A stretch of DNA of 64,000 bases from Pseudomonas asiatica (GCF_009932335.1 NZ_BLJF01000001.1:1984001-2048000), one strand, 5' to 3'. Counted from the stretch's first letter, positions 25,779 through 34,680 are shown. Made by a program: numbers and translations. The notes: generated by a model from the letters alone, not told the origin.

Positions 25779-26366
25779 TCACACCGGGCTAAACAGCACC
25801 CGCCTGAAGGCCTCGGCAGCCAGGTGCACCTGTACCGCCCAGTCCTGCGCCGCATCACTGCCGGCATCATCGGAAATGTACTTCAGGCACACGAACGGGA
25901 TGCCTTCGCTGCGTGCGATCAGCGCCAGCACGTAGGCTTCCATGTCGACCACGTCATAGGGTGCATCGCCATGGTTGATCTCGAAGCTGTCGCCACTGCC
26001 GCAGGTTTCCAGGGCCAGGCCGGGGATTTGCGCCCCATGCTCCAGCACCACCGGGATGTCCGACAAAGGTGTCTGGTAACGGGCGAAGCCCAGTGGGGTC
26101 ACATCCATGTCGCGCTGCACGAAGCGGGTGCAGCACACCACCTCGCCCTTGCCATGGCGCTGGCTGCCGGCCGAGCCGAGGTTGACGATCAGCCTGGGCC
26201 GGCGCGCGGCAATGGCCTTGGTCAGGGCGATGGCGGCATTGACCTTGCCGATGCCGGTAAACACGGTATTGACGTCAGCGAATACATCGCCGGCCTCGGC
26301 TTCGAGGGCGAAGACAAACAACGTGTCGTCCAGGGAAATGTCGGGGAATTGCTTGATCAGCATCAT
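25779..26366 (-). CDS. Nucleosidase / nucleoside phosphorylase-like protein (MTA/SAH nucleosidase fold)
   Basis: A 195-aa protein. It starts MMLIKQFPDISLDDTLFVFA and carries VFTGIGKVNAAIALTKAI (phosphate/ribose loop of the PNP-UDP family), VNLGSAGSQ, DVVDMEAYVLALIARSEG (the Met-Glu that contacts ribose) and CLKYISDDAGSDAA (the catalytic Asp). The family cleaves methylthioadenosine, S-adenosylhomocysteine or similar nucleosides. In this run, right after a methyltransferase and ligase, removal of SAH is an attractive role. Start is 26366 or the adjacent Met at 26363; the Shine-Dalgarno is weak. Confidence 0.85.
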   Translation of the reverse strand: MMLIKQFPDISLDDTLFVFALEAEAGDVFADVNTVFTGIGKVNAAIALTKAIAARRPRLIVNLGSAGSQRHGKGEVVCCTRFVQRDMDVTPLGFARYQTPLSDIPVVLEHGAQIPGLALETCGSGDSFEINHGDAPYDVVDMEAYVLALIARSEGIPFVCLKYISDDAGSDAAQDWAVQVHLAAEAFRRVLFSPV

Positions 26367-26422
26367 GGCGCAGGTGGTTCCGGGTGGCTGCGAAAGGCGC
26401 GGCCATTTTCGGTCAACCCCGG

Positions 26423-27529
26423 CTAATTGCAAGCCCCGGCGGCCACCACGGCTCGCAATGCCTGCGCCCTGCCCAAGCCTGCAGCGCTGGCCTGGGCCAG
26501 GCATTGCAGCTGCTGGTCGGCATGGGTGCCATCGCGCAGCAGGCGTTGTGCATGCAGGAAGGCGCGTTCGGCGTCTACAGTGTCGATCGGCAACTGTTCC
26601 TGCAACTGGGCCAACCAACCTGCGGCCGTGACCGGCTGCTGCTCATGCAGGCCAATGAACTCGCCCTGGCGCCCATGGCGCATGGCGCGCCAGTAGTTTT
26701 CCTGGGTGATCCAGCGCTGCTCGCGGTTGCAGGCGGACGAGTCGTGCCGGTACACGATGCTGTGCTCGACCAGGTGACGAAATAGCGCGGCGATGCACAG
26801 CGCGTCCTCCAGCCGCGGGCAGCCATCGCAGATGCGCAGTTCGACCGTCGGGAAGCGCCGTGAAGGCCGGATCGCCCACCAGAAGTCGCCATCCGCGGCC
26901 AGCGACCCTGTGCGTTGCAGCAATGCACGGTAGCGCTCGTAGGCAGCCCAGTCCGGCAACGGCTCGGGCAAACCCATGTGCGGCCACTCCCCGCAAATTA
27001 CCCGCCGGTAGCTCATGTAGCCGGTGCACTGGCCTGCCCACAGCGGGGATGACGTGCTCAGCACCAGCAACAGAGGCAGCCAGCCCAGTACACGGTTGAT
27101 CAATTGGATGCGGTCGCAACCTGGCGGTACGCCCACGTGAACATGCAGGCCGTTGAGCAGGCTGCGCCGCGCCACATGCCGGTAGTCAGCGAACAGTTGC
27201 TGGTAATGCGCAGGGGTTGCAGGTTTCTGACGCAGCCAGGCGGCATTGGGGTGGCTTGCCGCGCCGTACAGGCCCATGCCCTCTTCGGCCAGCGCTGTGT
27301 TCAGCCGCTGGCGGCTGTGCTGGAAGAACTCGCGTGCCTCTAACAGGTTGGCGAACACCGGCGAGGCCACCTCGATCTGGCTGCGGAACATTTCCTGGGC
27401 AAAATGCTGGCCCAGCGCCTTGCGACAACGCCCGAGCACGGCTGGCGAAGGTGTGGCTGGCACCTGCCCCGTGTCCAGGTTCACCAGCAGGTATTCTTCC
27501 TCGATGCCGAACGTGCAGGGTCGGGCCAT
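26423..27529 (-). CDS. YbdK-type carboxylate-amine ligase (GCS2 family)
   Basis: A 368-aa ATP-dependent ligase of the glutamate-cysteine ligase 2 family: FGIEEEYLLVNLDTG at the N-terminus, GLHVHVGVPPG (the metal/nucleotide site), RFPTVELRICD and SSACNREQRW. E. coli YbdK shows only weak glutamate-cysteine ligase activity, so the natural amine acceptor is unknown. It lies 6 bp after the methyltransferase and 56 bp before the nucleosidase, on the same strand, suggesting one pathway that forms an amide or peptide bond. Confidence 0.9.
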   Translation of the reverse strand: MARPCTFGIEEEYLLVNLDTGQVPATPSPAVLGRCRKALGQHFAQEMFRSQIEVASPVFANLLEAREFFQHSRQRLNTALAEEGMGLYGAASHPNAAWLRQKPATPAHYQQLFADYRHVARRSLLNGLHVHVGVPPGCDRIQLINRVLGWLPLLLVLSTSSPLWAGQCTGYMSYRRVICGEWPHMGLPEPLPDWAAYERYRALLQRTGSLAADGDFWWAIRPSRRFPTVELRICDGCPRLEDALCIAALFRHLVEHSIVYRHDSSACNREQRWITQENYWRAMRHGRQGEFIGLHEQQPVTAAGWLAQLQEQLPIDTVDAERAFLHAQRLLRDGTHADQQLQCLAQASAAGLGRAQALRAVVAAGACN

Positions 27530-27535
27530 GCTGCC

Positions 27536-28489
27536 TCAGCTGTTGCGGGTGACTGTGAGCACCACCGCAGCGATGCGCTCGACCTGCTCGTAACCGGGTT
27601 CGTTCAGTTGCTCGCCAAACACGTCCGGGTCGATTTCCCGATATACCCAGGACCATTCCGGGCCCGCCAGGCGCAGGCGAATGGCTTCGAGCAAGGCATC
27701 ACGGCCTTCGCTTATCGCCACTCCGGTATACAACAGTAGCGAGCCCCCTGAGCCGAGCCGCTCGCAAGCTTGCTCGACGATACGCAGCGAAAGCTGCGCG
27801 CCGAGCGAACCACCGCCATGCCGATAGGTACGTTGGCAGGCATCCAGCATGTACGGCGGGTTGGCAACGATAAGGTCGAACAGCCCGGTAATGCCGTCGA
27901 GCACGTCACTGGGTTCCACGGAAACATTGCTCAAGCCCGCCAATGCCGCGTTGATCGCGGTGTAACGCAGCGCGAGCGGGTTGATATCCACGGCGCTGAC
28001 ATGGGCATGGGGCGCCGCGCGGGCGATCAGCAAGGCGCCGACACCCGTGCCGCACCCGATATCCACGGCATGCTCGACACGCTTGGGGGTGCGTTGCAGG
28101 TGATCGTGAATCACTTGGGCGAAACGGTAGCTGTCGGGGCCGAGAAACACTGCGTCGGTTTCCTCGGTGGGGTAAGCAGAGTGCAGCAGCAGCAGGTCGT
28201 CGATCGTGGACCAGCGCACGGTGCTGATCAGCAGTTCTCCGTGCTGCTTGAGCACCTGAGCCCGACGCATCTGGTCCAGTTCATCGGCAGAAACCAATGA
28301 TGAACGGAATGGGCGGCTCCAGCCGAACACATCGCGCACTGTCCTGGCTTGCCCAGCCTCCGGGCGCGCATTCACGCGAGCATGGGTTGCCGGGGTGACG
28401 CAGGTGAAGCGGTAGCCGTCGGCGCGCAGGCGCCTGCCCAATTGCAGCATTGCCTGGTCAGCCTGGATTTGTTGTGGATCGAGCAGCAT
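27536..28489 (-). CDS. SAM-dependent methyltransferase with NPPY motif
   Basis: A 317-aa class I methyltransferase with a SAM loop AVDIGCGTGVGALLIARAAP (about 141-160), an acidic SAVDINPLALRYT and a catalytic ANPPYMLD. NPPY-type enzymes methylate planar amide or amine nitrogens (HemK/PrmC, RsmC, TrmN6 families). The first 130 residues form a separate N-terminal domain of unknown type. Its ATG shares one base with the stop of the oxidase gene upstream (TGATG), and the ligase follows 6 bp later. A small-molecule or macromolecular target cannot be excluded. Confidence 0.87.
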   Translation of the reverse strand: MLLDPQQIQADQAMLQLGRRLRADGYRFTCVTPATHARVNARPEAGQARTVRDVFGWSRPFRSSLVSADELDQMRRAQVLKQHGELLISTVRWSTIDDLLLLHSAYPTEETDAVFLGPDSYRFAQVIHDHLQRTPKRVEHAVDIGCGTGVGALLIARAAPHAHVSAVDINPLALRYTAINAALAGLSNVSVEPSDVLDGITGLFDLIVANPPYMLDACQRTYRHGGGSLGAQLSLRIVEQACERLGSGGSLLLYTGVAISEGRDALLEAIRLRLAGPEWSWVYREIDPDVFGEQLNEPGYEQVERIAAVVLTVTRNS

Positions 28490-29823
28490 CAGCGGGTTAC
28501 CTCCTGATTCAGGCCGGTAGCACGCAAGTAGCGCCGGGTGGCCAGCAACCCTTCCGGTGTCGCATGACGGTTACCGGACATCGTGTCGATCAACGTCTGG
28601 ATATCGGCGTCCGGGGCAGGAGTCGCGAGCGTATCATCCGATTCCACCTGCACCTCCCAGCTGCCGGGCAGCACGCGACGCCCGCGGGCTTGCAAGCCTG
28701 CAGCGATCCAGTCGTGCCATAGCTGTTTTTCATACGCCGTGAACACGCCATACATCGGTGCCGAGGGGCCATCGATGAGTCCCCACCAGCGGCTGTTGGC
28801 GGGTGCTTCACCACGGCGGATCCAGCCCTGTGCCTGCAAGGCTTGCAGAAACGCGGGCATGGCACCGGGCTCGGCCAGCCATTGGTTGACGGTGCGTTTT
28901 TGCAAGCGGCAATGGTCGGAATGCATGAACTGGCCAAAATTGCGCTTGCGCTCCAGTGCCGAAAGCAGCTCGGATTCAAGAAAGAAGCTGCTGATCAGGC
29001 TGGGTGTATCAAGCCCCAGGTCATTCAAGCGGTACCCGCTGCGCACCCGCTGGTAAAACTGGCCAGCGTCGTCGACCGGGCAGAATTGGCGTAGCGCCTG
29101 GATGGACAGATGCGCATGCCCGCTGGCCGCGTTGTCGATGGTCACATGAAGCTGGAAATAATGGCCATCGATGCCCACTTCCGCCAGTTCGTAAGTGGTA
29201 ATCAGCAAATGCAACGGTGGTTGTTCATAGCCCAGGTTGTAGCCGATCAGCTCGGGAAGAAAATCATCGCCATGGCGCCCCAATGCCAACTGCAAGGCAC
29301 CTTGCAGGTAACGCTGGTCGTCCAGTTCAGTCAGGCCCAGGCAACCCAGCCGGCTCAACAGCCGTTGGTAGATCAGCACATGGTTGCAGCGCGGATCACC
29401 GCCACCCAGTTCTTCCAGGTAGGTGCGAATCAGGCCGTGATAGCGCGGATCGCCCCAGTGGCGCAAGGTGCTGTGCAGCCATGCCCCGTCCACTGCCTTG
29501 GTTGGCGCCACTTGTTGCAGGAACCACAACGCCTGGGCGCGGTTGGCAAAGTAGCGCCGAGGTGCGCCTTGGCGGCGTTGTTCGAGGTAACTGGCATAGG
29601 CTTCGGCCACCTGGCTTGCATGGCCAGCGCTCCAGGCTTCCAGCTGGGCAGGATCGGCAGGCAGGTCATCCGGCAAACGCTGCGCGCGTGCCAATTGGTC
29701 GCTCAGCCAGGCTTTGCTCGTGGTGTCTTGGCTCACGAGCAGCTTGTGGTAACGCTCCTTCAGGCTTGGCCCAGTTGCCGAAGCCGGTATCACCGCGCCG
29801 GTCTTGCGGGTCATTACCGTCAT
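28489..29823 (-). CDS. Haem-oxygenase-like iron-containing redox enzyme
   Basis: A 444-aa protein resembling the iron-containing redox enzyme family (haem-oxygenase-like di-iron oxidases, HDO). The helical core near residues 190-270 contains TTYELAEVGIDGHYFQLH and IDNAASGHAHLS, with Glu, His and Asp spaced as possible iron ligands. HDO enzymes are known for N-oxygenation, C-C cleavage and desaturation in natural-product pathways. It is about 200 residues longer than a minimal HDO; the extra parts are not assigned. ATG at 29823 has AAGGA upstream. First enzyme of the overlapping oxidase-methyltransferase-ligase operon. Confidence 0.75.
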   Translation of the reverse strand: MTVMTRKTGAVIPASATGPSLKERYHKLLVSQDTTSKAWLSDQLARAQRLPDDLPADPAQLEAWSAGHASQVAEAYASYLEQRRQGAPRRYFANRAQALWFLQQVAPTKAVDGAWLHSTLRHWGDPRYHGLIRTYLEELGGGDPRCNHVLIYQRLLSRLGCLGLTELDDQRYLQGALQLALGRHGDDFLPELIGYNLGYEQPPLHLLITTYELAEVGIDGHYFQLHVTIDNAASGHAHLSIQALRQFCPVDDAGQFYQRVRSGYRLNDLGLDTPSLISSFFLESELLSALERKRNFGQFMHSDHCRLQKRTVNQWLAEPGAMPAFLQALQAQGWIRRGEAPANSRWWGLIDGPSAPMYGVFTAYEKQLWHDWIAAGLQARGRRVLPGSWEVQVESDDTLATPAPDADIQTLIDTMSGNRHATPEGLLATRRYLRATGLNQEVTR

Positions 29824-29844
29824 GCCGTAGTCCTTGTCCGCGTT

Positions 29845-30042
29845 TTATTGGCTGGGTTTCTGCCCGGGCATCGGTTCAGGGTCCGGCGCCGGTTGGGTAG
29901 CGGGTTTGTCGCCGGATTGCTGCATCTGCAGCGAAGGTTTGCTTTGGTCGGCATCCTTTGCCGGGTGGTCGTTGTCCCGGTCGAAACAGCCACCCAGCAA
30001 GCCAAGCGTGCCCACAAGTGCTATCAGAGGGATCAATCGCAT
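29845..30042 (-). CDS. Small lipoprotein
   Basis: A 65-aa protein with a lipoprotein signal peptide, MRLIPLIALVGTLGLLGGC, with lipobox LGGC and Cys at 19. Asp at +3 relative to Cys (C-F-D) rather than +2 suggests no clear inner-membrane retention. The mature part is short and disordered, rich in Pro, Gln, Asp and Lys, ending PEPMPGQKPSQ. It is 21 bp upstream of the oxidase gene and probably transcribed with it. No function is recognised. Confidence 0.8.
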   Translation of the reverse strand: MRLIPLIALVGTLGLLGGCFDRDNDHPAKDADQSKPSLQMQQSGDKPATQPAPDPEPMPGQKPSQ

Positions 30043-30092
30043 GGGGTTCTCCTCATGCAGTGCCCGATCACCCGGGCACTGCGTAGGCTCAC

Positions 30093-30269
30093 TTACGAAC
30101 GGCCGCCCTTGCGGCCCGATTCGCTGGTACGGCCACCACCGGATTGCTGGCCGCCCTTGCGCCCAGCTTCGGAGGCTTTTTCGCGGTCATTGGCAAAGTT
30201 GCCCGGGTTCTTGTTGCCACCCTGGCTGCCTTGCTGGTTGCCGGTGCGGCTGTTCTCTTTGTTGGCCAT
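30093..30269 (-). CDS. KGG-repeat stress protein, second copy
   Basis: A 58-aa protein found by translating the minus strand from ATG at 30269: it begins MANKENSRTGNQQGSQGG and contains GNFANDREKASEAGRKGGQQ, then a second, shorter SGRKGGRS repeat at the C-terminus, with TAA stop at 30093. It is the same family as 6713-6922. It is short enough to be missed by length-filtered gene finding, and a different frame is also open here over a longer stretch. It lies 50 bp upstream of the lipoprotein gene, on the same strand, and is likely a stationary-phase gene by family analogy. Confidence 0.88.
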   Translation of the reverse strand: MANKENSRTGNQQGSQGGNKNPGNFANDREKASEAGRKGGQQSGGGRTSESGRKGGRS

Positions 30270-30417
30270 GGTCTTAAACCTCGTATGACTTCGGAATGCA
30301 CGGCATTACCCGCCGTACACCTGTTGGGAGTTCGGTCATTTCGGTGGATTCGGTTTAATGCGAAGCGTTCTGACCAGCGGCATTAAATAAGCGGCACCCG
30401 CATATTTGGCGCGCTTG

Positions 30418-31701
30418 TCAGTCGCGCGATGCGCTTTCCAGGCGTGCCTGTCGCCTTCCCAGCACCCCGCCGGTCAGCGCCCAACCCAAGGCAATCAACG
30501 TACCGATCAACATCGCCAGTTGCGGATACTCGCCCATCACGTCCAGCGCGCGTTTGAGCCAACCACTCAACGCATCACCGCCGCGGTAAACCACGGTGTC
30601 GATGAAGTTCTTGGCCTTGTACTTGTCCTCGACGGGCAGCACGGTAAACAGCATCTCCCGCCCCGGTCGCACCAGCGCGTACTCACCGGCCCGACGCACC
30701 ACCATCACCACCACGAACACGGCGAACACCGGGGCCAGTGCCAGCCACAGGAAGCCCGCAGCCATCACCAGCGGCACCGCCACCAGCAGCACGCCCACCC
30801 CCAGCCGGCGGGCCAGGCGACCGGTGAGGAACACTTGGGTGAGGATGGCCAGGGCCTGTACCACGCTGTCGATCACGCCGAACACCTGGGTTTGCCGGGT
30901 ACGGTCGGTGAAGGTTTGGCTGACGATGCGTGCCTGCTCGAAATACAGGAAGGTGCTGACACTGGCGAGCAACACCACGAACAGGGCAATGCCCAACAGG
31001 TAGGGCGAGCGCAGTACGGCAGTGGCACCGGCAAACGGGTTGCCGCCCAGTGGCCGGGAATCCGCCCGCTCGGCTTGCGCCGGTAGAGGGTTGAGCTTTC
31101 GCCAGCGTTGCAGGTACAACGTAGCGCCAATGCTGCCCAGAAGAAGCGCTGCGGCCAACACCAGCAAGCCGGCATGGCCCAGCGGCGCTACCAGCAGCGT
31201 GCCCAGGATGGGGCCGCTGAGCCCACCCAGGCTGGCCCCGGCCGCCAGCAGGCCGAACAGGCGCTTGCCTTGTGCGGTGGAAAACAGGTCGGCGAGCACG
31301 CTCCAGGCCAGCGATATGCTCAGCAGGTTGAACACCGACAGCCAGATGTAAAAGGCCCGCGCCGCCCATGAAGCTTCCGGATTGCGGGCGAACAGCACGG
31401 CGAACAGCAGCAGGTTGCTGGCGAAAAAGCCGTAGGTCCAGGGCAGGATGTGTCGGCGCTGCACCTGGGAGGCCAGCCAGCCAAACAGCGGCAGGCACGC
31501 CAGGGTGGCGATGAAAGTGCCGGTGAACAGCCATTGCAGGTTGTCCACGCCACCGGCGACGCCCATGGTTTCGCGCACCGGGCGCGACATGAAATAGCCA
31601 GTGAACAACAGGTAGAACAGCAGCAAACCGGCGATCACCGCTGGCCCTTCGCCGGGCTGGATGTTCAGCCCCTGGTCCAGGCGCCGCCGCCAGGCTGTCA
31701 T
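30418..31701 (-). CDS. MFS/NTP-NDP exchange-type membrane transporter
   Basis: A 427-aa protein with about 11-12 membrane spans. The N-terminal FLLFTGYFMSRPVRETMGV motif resembles AAA-type ATP:ADP antiporter relatives (TlcC family) that are widespread in free-living bacteria with unknown substrates. The start at 31701 lies 4 bp after the stop of the Tat-exported aldo/keto reductase and has no good Shine-Dalgarno, so translation is probably coupled. The two may share a periplasmic redox or transport task, which is an inference. Confidence 0.82.
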   Translation of the reverse strand: MTAWRRRLDQGLNIQPGEGPAVIAGLLLFYLLFTGYFMSRPVRETMGVAGGVDNLQWLFTGTFIATLACLPLFGWLASQVQRRHILPWTYGFFASNLLLFAVLFARNPEASWAARAFYIWLSVFNLLSISLAWSVLADLFSTAQGKRLFGLLAAGASLGGLSGPILGTLLVAPLGHAGLLVLAAALLLGSIGATLYLQRWRKLNPLPAQAERADSRPLGGNPFAGATAVLRSPYLLGIALFVVLLASVSTFLYFEQARIVSQTFTDRTRQTQVFGVIDSVVQALAILTQVFLTGRLARRLGVGVLLVAVPLVMAAGFLWLALAPVFAVFVVVMVVRRAGEYALVRPGREMLFTVLPVEDKYKAKNFIDTVVYRGGDALSGWLKRALDVMGEYPQLAMLIGTLIALGWALTGGVLGRRQARLESASRD

Positions 31702-31705
31702 GGTG

Positions 31706-32614
31706 TCAGGCAAACTGCTTGATCAGCGCCTGTTGCTGCGCCTGGGTCAGCAACGGCCCGTGCCCGGCCTTGAGCTGGTCAAGTTGGCGCTCGGGCCGGC
31801 TCGTCGCGGGGATGACCGTGGTCACCGCCGGGTGACTGATGGCGAACTTGAGAAACAGCTGCGCCCAGCTGCCGACACCCGCCTCTGCGGCCCAGCCGGG
31901 CAAGGCCTGGTCCTTCACCCGGGCGAACAGGCGGCCATCGTCGAACGCCCGGTTGACCAGCACGGCGACGCCCTTGTCCTGGCACAGCGGCAGCAGTTCG
32001 CGGGCGGCGTCGGGGGCATTGACCGAGTAGTTGATCTGGATGAAATCCAGCGGCTCGCTGCGCACGATGCGGGCGACCTCGTCCTGGCCACTGTTCAGGT
32101 AATGGGTGATGCCGACATAGCGGGTCTTGCCCTGCTGCTTCAATTCGCGGGCATAAGGCAGCTGGGTCTGCCAGTCGCGCAGGTTGTGGATCTGCAGCAA
32201 GTCGACCTTGTCGGTGCGCAGGCTCTCGAGGCTGCCGGCCCATTGCGCTTCGGCGTCTGCCCGGCTGTCGGCGGCGATCTTGGTGGCAATGAAGCATTGC
32301 CGGTGCCAGCCGCCCTCTTCCAGCAGCTGGCCGAGAATGCTGTCGGCGCCGCCGTAGTTTGGCGAGGTGTCGATAACCCGGCCACCGCCTTCGAAGAACG
32401 CCTGCAGTACAACTTTCAGCTGCTGGTACTGGGCGGAACCGGCTTGCACTTCGAAACTGCCGGAGGTACCGGCGCCGATCACCGGCAGCGCTTCACCGGT
32501 GCTCGGCACGTTGCGGGTCAGCAAGCCCGCCGGGGCAGCGGCGTACAACCAGGGGCTGGCGGCCAGCAAGCCCAAGGTAGCACCCGCACGTAGGACATCA
32601 CGACGTGCGTACAT
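31706..32614 (-). CDS. Tat-exported aldo/keto reductase
   Basis: A 302-aa protein starting with a twin-arginine leader, MYARRDVLRAGATLGLLAAS ending LYAAA. The body is an AKR barrel: DTSPNYGGADSILG (Asp-Tyr of the catalytic set), CFIATKIAADSR (Lys), DLLQIHNLRDWQ (His), KTRYVGITHYL and SEPLDFIQINYSVN. NADPH-dependent AKRs are normally cytoplasmic, so export of a folded, cofactor-loaded enzyme is notable. Start ATG at 32614 with GGGAG 8 nt upstream. It is followed at 4 bp by the transporter gene. Confidence 0.9.
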   Translation of the reverse strand: MYARRDVLRAGATLGLLAASPWLYAAAPAGLLTRNVPSTGEALPVIGAGTSGSFEVQAGSAQYQQLKVVLQAFFEGGGRVIDTSPNYGGADSILGQLLEEGGWHRQCFIATKIAADSRADAEAQWAGSLESLRTDKVDLLQIHNLRDWQTQLPYARELKQQGKTRYVGITHYLNSGQDEVARIVRSEPLDFIQINYSVNAPDAARELLPLCQDKGVAVLVNRAFDDGRLFARVKDQALPGWAAEAGVGSWAQLFLKFAISHPAVTTVIPATSRPERQLDQLKAGHGPLLTQAQQQALIKQFA

Positions 32615-32703
32615 GGAAAAGCTCCCGTCATGAAGCGGAAACTTTCAAGGCTAGCCGCTGCCCCCGGCTGTGTCCGGTGTTTCTGTATCTGGATGTTTAG
32701 CGA

Positions 32704-33567
32704 TCAGGCTTGCAGCAACAGGCTCAGGTCGACACCGGTCTCGCTCATGGGCGGGCACCAGTAGTATCCACCGGTCAGTGGCCGGCTGAAGCGGTACAGG
32801 CCGTCGATGATGCCGTCCTCCAGGCCGCTCATGCGCCGCAGCTGCACCTCGAACGCATCGAAGCTGTGGCCCAGGGCCACGAAGGCCAGGCCAGCGCCCC
32901 GTTGGTCTGCCCAGGCCACCGAACGACGGACCATGAACGCTTCTGGTTCGAAACTTTCCTGGGCCGTGCGCTTGACGTGGGCGGACTCGGGGGCGTCGTC
33001 GAGCTCTTCGTTGTCGCTAAGGCGCCGGCCGATGATGTTGTCCTGGTCAGCCTGGGGCAGCGACTTGAAGTATTCCAGGTCGTGCTTCCACAGCTGGAAC
33101 GCGGCAAAGCTGGAGCCATCGGCGCCAATTGCCGCCTGCACGGCCTCTTCGTCCACCGGGTTTTCGGTGCCGTCCTCATAGCCGGTCAGGTCATGGCCGC
33201 CACGGTGCAGGAAGCCATCGACGCTGTCGGCCAGGCGCAGGGCCGGAGCCAATGCCAGCTCAAGGGCCTGGGCCCGCAGCAGCAGGTCACCGCGCTCGTC
33301 GCCACGCAGCCACAGCCACAGGGCGTGTTGGGTGCTGGGGTTCTCCACGGCAGCATCCAGCTGAGGGAAGGCGCGCAAGCCAGGTACGTCACGGCCCAGG
33401 GCCTTGGCCAGCGGGGCGCCGACACCCAGGATCAACTGTTCGCCATCGACCTGCGGCAGCAAGGCATCCAGGGCGGCAGGCAGGGCCTCGGGCGACTGCA
33501 GGGAGAAGAACAGGTGACGGGCGTGGGCCGGCACCGGGGTGGCAAGCAGACCTTGCTGGAACGGCAT
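32704..33567 (-). CDS. Dye-decolorizing peroxidase (DyP)
   Basis: A 287-aa DyP-type haem peroxidase. It has the family motif GYEDGTENP (Asp is the distal acid, about residue 131 onward), a proximal-His region FVALGHSFDAFEVQL, a distal Arg in HVKRTAQESF or following, and C-terminal GYYWCPP. Length and sequence match the P. putida enzyme that oxidises dyes, Mn(II) and phenolic lignin models. No Tat signal is present and no encapsulin gene is adjacent, so it is cytoplasmic. It is divergent from the BASS-family gene; the 184-bp gap holds no obvious operator. Confidence 0.93.
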   Translation of the reverse strand: MPFQQGLLATPVPAHARHLFFSLQSPEALPAALDALLPQVDGEQLILGVGAPLAKALGRDVPGLRAFPQLDAAVENPSTQHALWLWLRGDERGDLLLRAQALELALAPALRLADSVDGFLHRGGHDLTGYEDGTENPVDEEAVQAAIGADGSSFAAFQLWKHDLEYFKSLPQADQDNIIGRRLSDNEELDDAPESAHVKRTAQESFEPEAFMVRRSVAWADQRGAGLAFVALGHSFDAFEVQLRRMSGLEDGIIDGLYRFSRPLTGGYYWCPPMSETGVDLSLLLQA

Positions 33568-33751
33568 GACAGGCTAATCCTCGGTAAAAACAGGAATGCT
33601 ACTGCGCCTGCAGGCCTGCTGCAACGCGGCATACAGCCTCGCTGGGCGCTGCGCTCGGCAACAAACGGTTACCAAGGGCTGGCGTTTTGCGATTAGCTAT
33701 CAATCAGGGCCGACCTACACTCCACCGGGTCCTTCGCCCGAGAGACCGCCC

Positions 33752-34645
33752 ATGACCGCCTCACCTTTGCTCACCGCTTTTCTACCGCTGGCCCTGGGCA
33801 TCATCATGCTCGGTCTCGGGTTATCGCTGACGCTGGCCGACTTTGCCCGCGTAGTGAAGTACCCCAAGCCGGTGGTGGTAGGCCTGGTTTGCCAGATCCT
33901 GCTGCTGCCGCTGGTGTGCTTCCTGATCGCCAGCGGGTTTGGCCTGGAGTCGGCGCTGGCGGTGGGGCTGATGCTGCTGGCCGCCTCGCCGGGCGGCACC
34001 ACGGCCAACCTGTTCAGCCACCTGGCCCATGGCGATGTGGCATTGAATATCACCCTGACGGCAGTCAACTCGCTGATCGCGATCCTGACCATGCCACTGC
34101 TGGTGAACCTGTCGCTGAGCTGGTTCATGGCATCGGACCAGGCCATACCGCTGCAGTTTGCCAAGGTGATGCAGGTGTTTGCCATCGTCCTGCTGCCGGT
34201 GGCGCTGGGCATGCTGGTTCGCCGCTTTGCACCCGCCTTCGCCGCGCGCATGGAGAAGCCGATGAAGCTGGTGGCTGCGTTGTTCCTGGCGTTCACCATC
34301 GTCCTGGCGCTGGCCAAGGACTGGCAGACCGTGGTTGCCTACGCACCGGTGGTGGGCCTGGCCGCGCTGCTGTTCAACCTGCTGAGCCTGGGCGTGGGCT
34401 ACTGGGTACCGCGCCTGCTGAACATTCCCAAGCGCCAGGCGATTGCGATCGGCATGGAGATCGGCATCCATAACGGCACCTTGGCGATTGCCCTGGCATT
34501 GAGCCCTTCGCTGCTGAACAACGCCACCATGGCAGTGCCGGCGGCGCTGTACAGCCTGATCATGTTCTTCACCGCGGCGGCGTTTGGCTGGTGGGTGAGC
34601 CGCGGGCATGTGGCGGCGCAGCCCAAGGGTGAAACAGTGAACTGA
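33752..34645 (+). CDS. Bile acid:sodium symporter (BASS) family transporter
   Basis: A 297-aa membrane protein with about nine to ten spans. Signature segments are LGLGLSLTLADFARVVKYPK, MLLAASPGGTTANLFSHLAHGD (the crossover region for Na binding) and AIGMEIGIHNGTLAIALAL. Members move organic anions, pantoate or other small acids with sodium. The ATG at 33752 is preceded by GAGAGACC; the frame is open upstream but without resemblance. Substrate is unknown, and neighbours do not identify it. Confidence 0.9.
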   Translation: MTASPLLTAFLPLALGIIMLGLGLSLTLADFARVVKYPKPVVVGLVCQILLLPLVCFLIASGFGLESALAVGLMLLAASPGGTTANLFSHLAHGDVALNITLTAVNSLIAILTMPLLVNLSLSWFMASDQAIPLQFAKVMQVFAIVLLPVALGMLVRRFAPAFAARMEKPMKLVAALFLAFTIVLALAKDWQTVVAYAPVVGLAALLFNLLSLGVGYWVPRLLNIPKRQAIAIGMEIGIHNGTLAIALALSPSLLNNATMAVPAALYSLIMFFTAAAFGWWVSRGHVAAQPKGETVN

Positions 34646-34654
34646 GGCAAGTTC

Positions 34655-34670
34655 CCTGTGGGAGCGGGCG
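34655..34670. repeat. Truncated REP half-site
   Basis: CCTGTGGGAGCGGGCG, one arm of the family C repeat, in the 35-bp gap between two convergent genes (BASS and CrtZ). No partner arm is seen. Confidence 0.5.
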
Positions 34671-34680
34671 CCAGTCCCTG

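Noticed and set aside
30089..30301. 70-aa minus-strand frame rich in Arg, Ala and Pro
   Set aside because: It is in a different frame from the recognisable KGG-repeat protein at 30093-30269.
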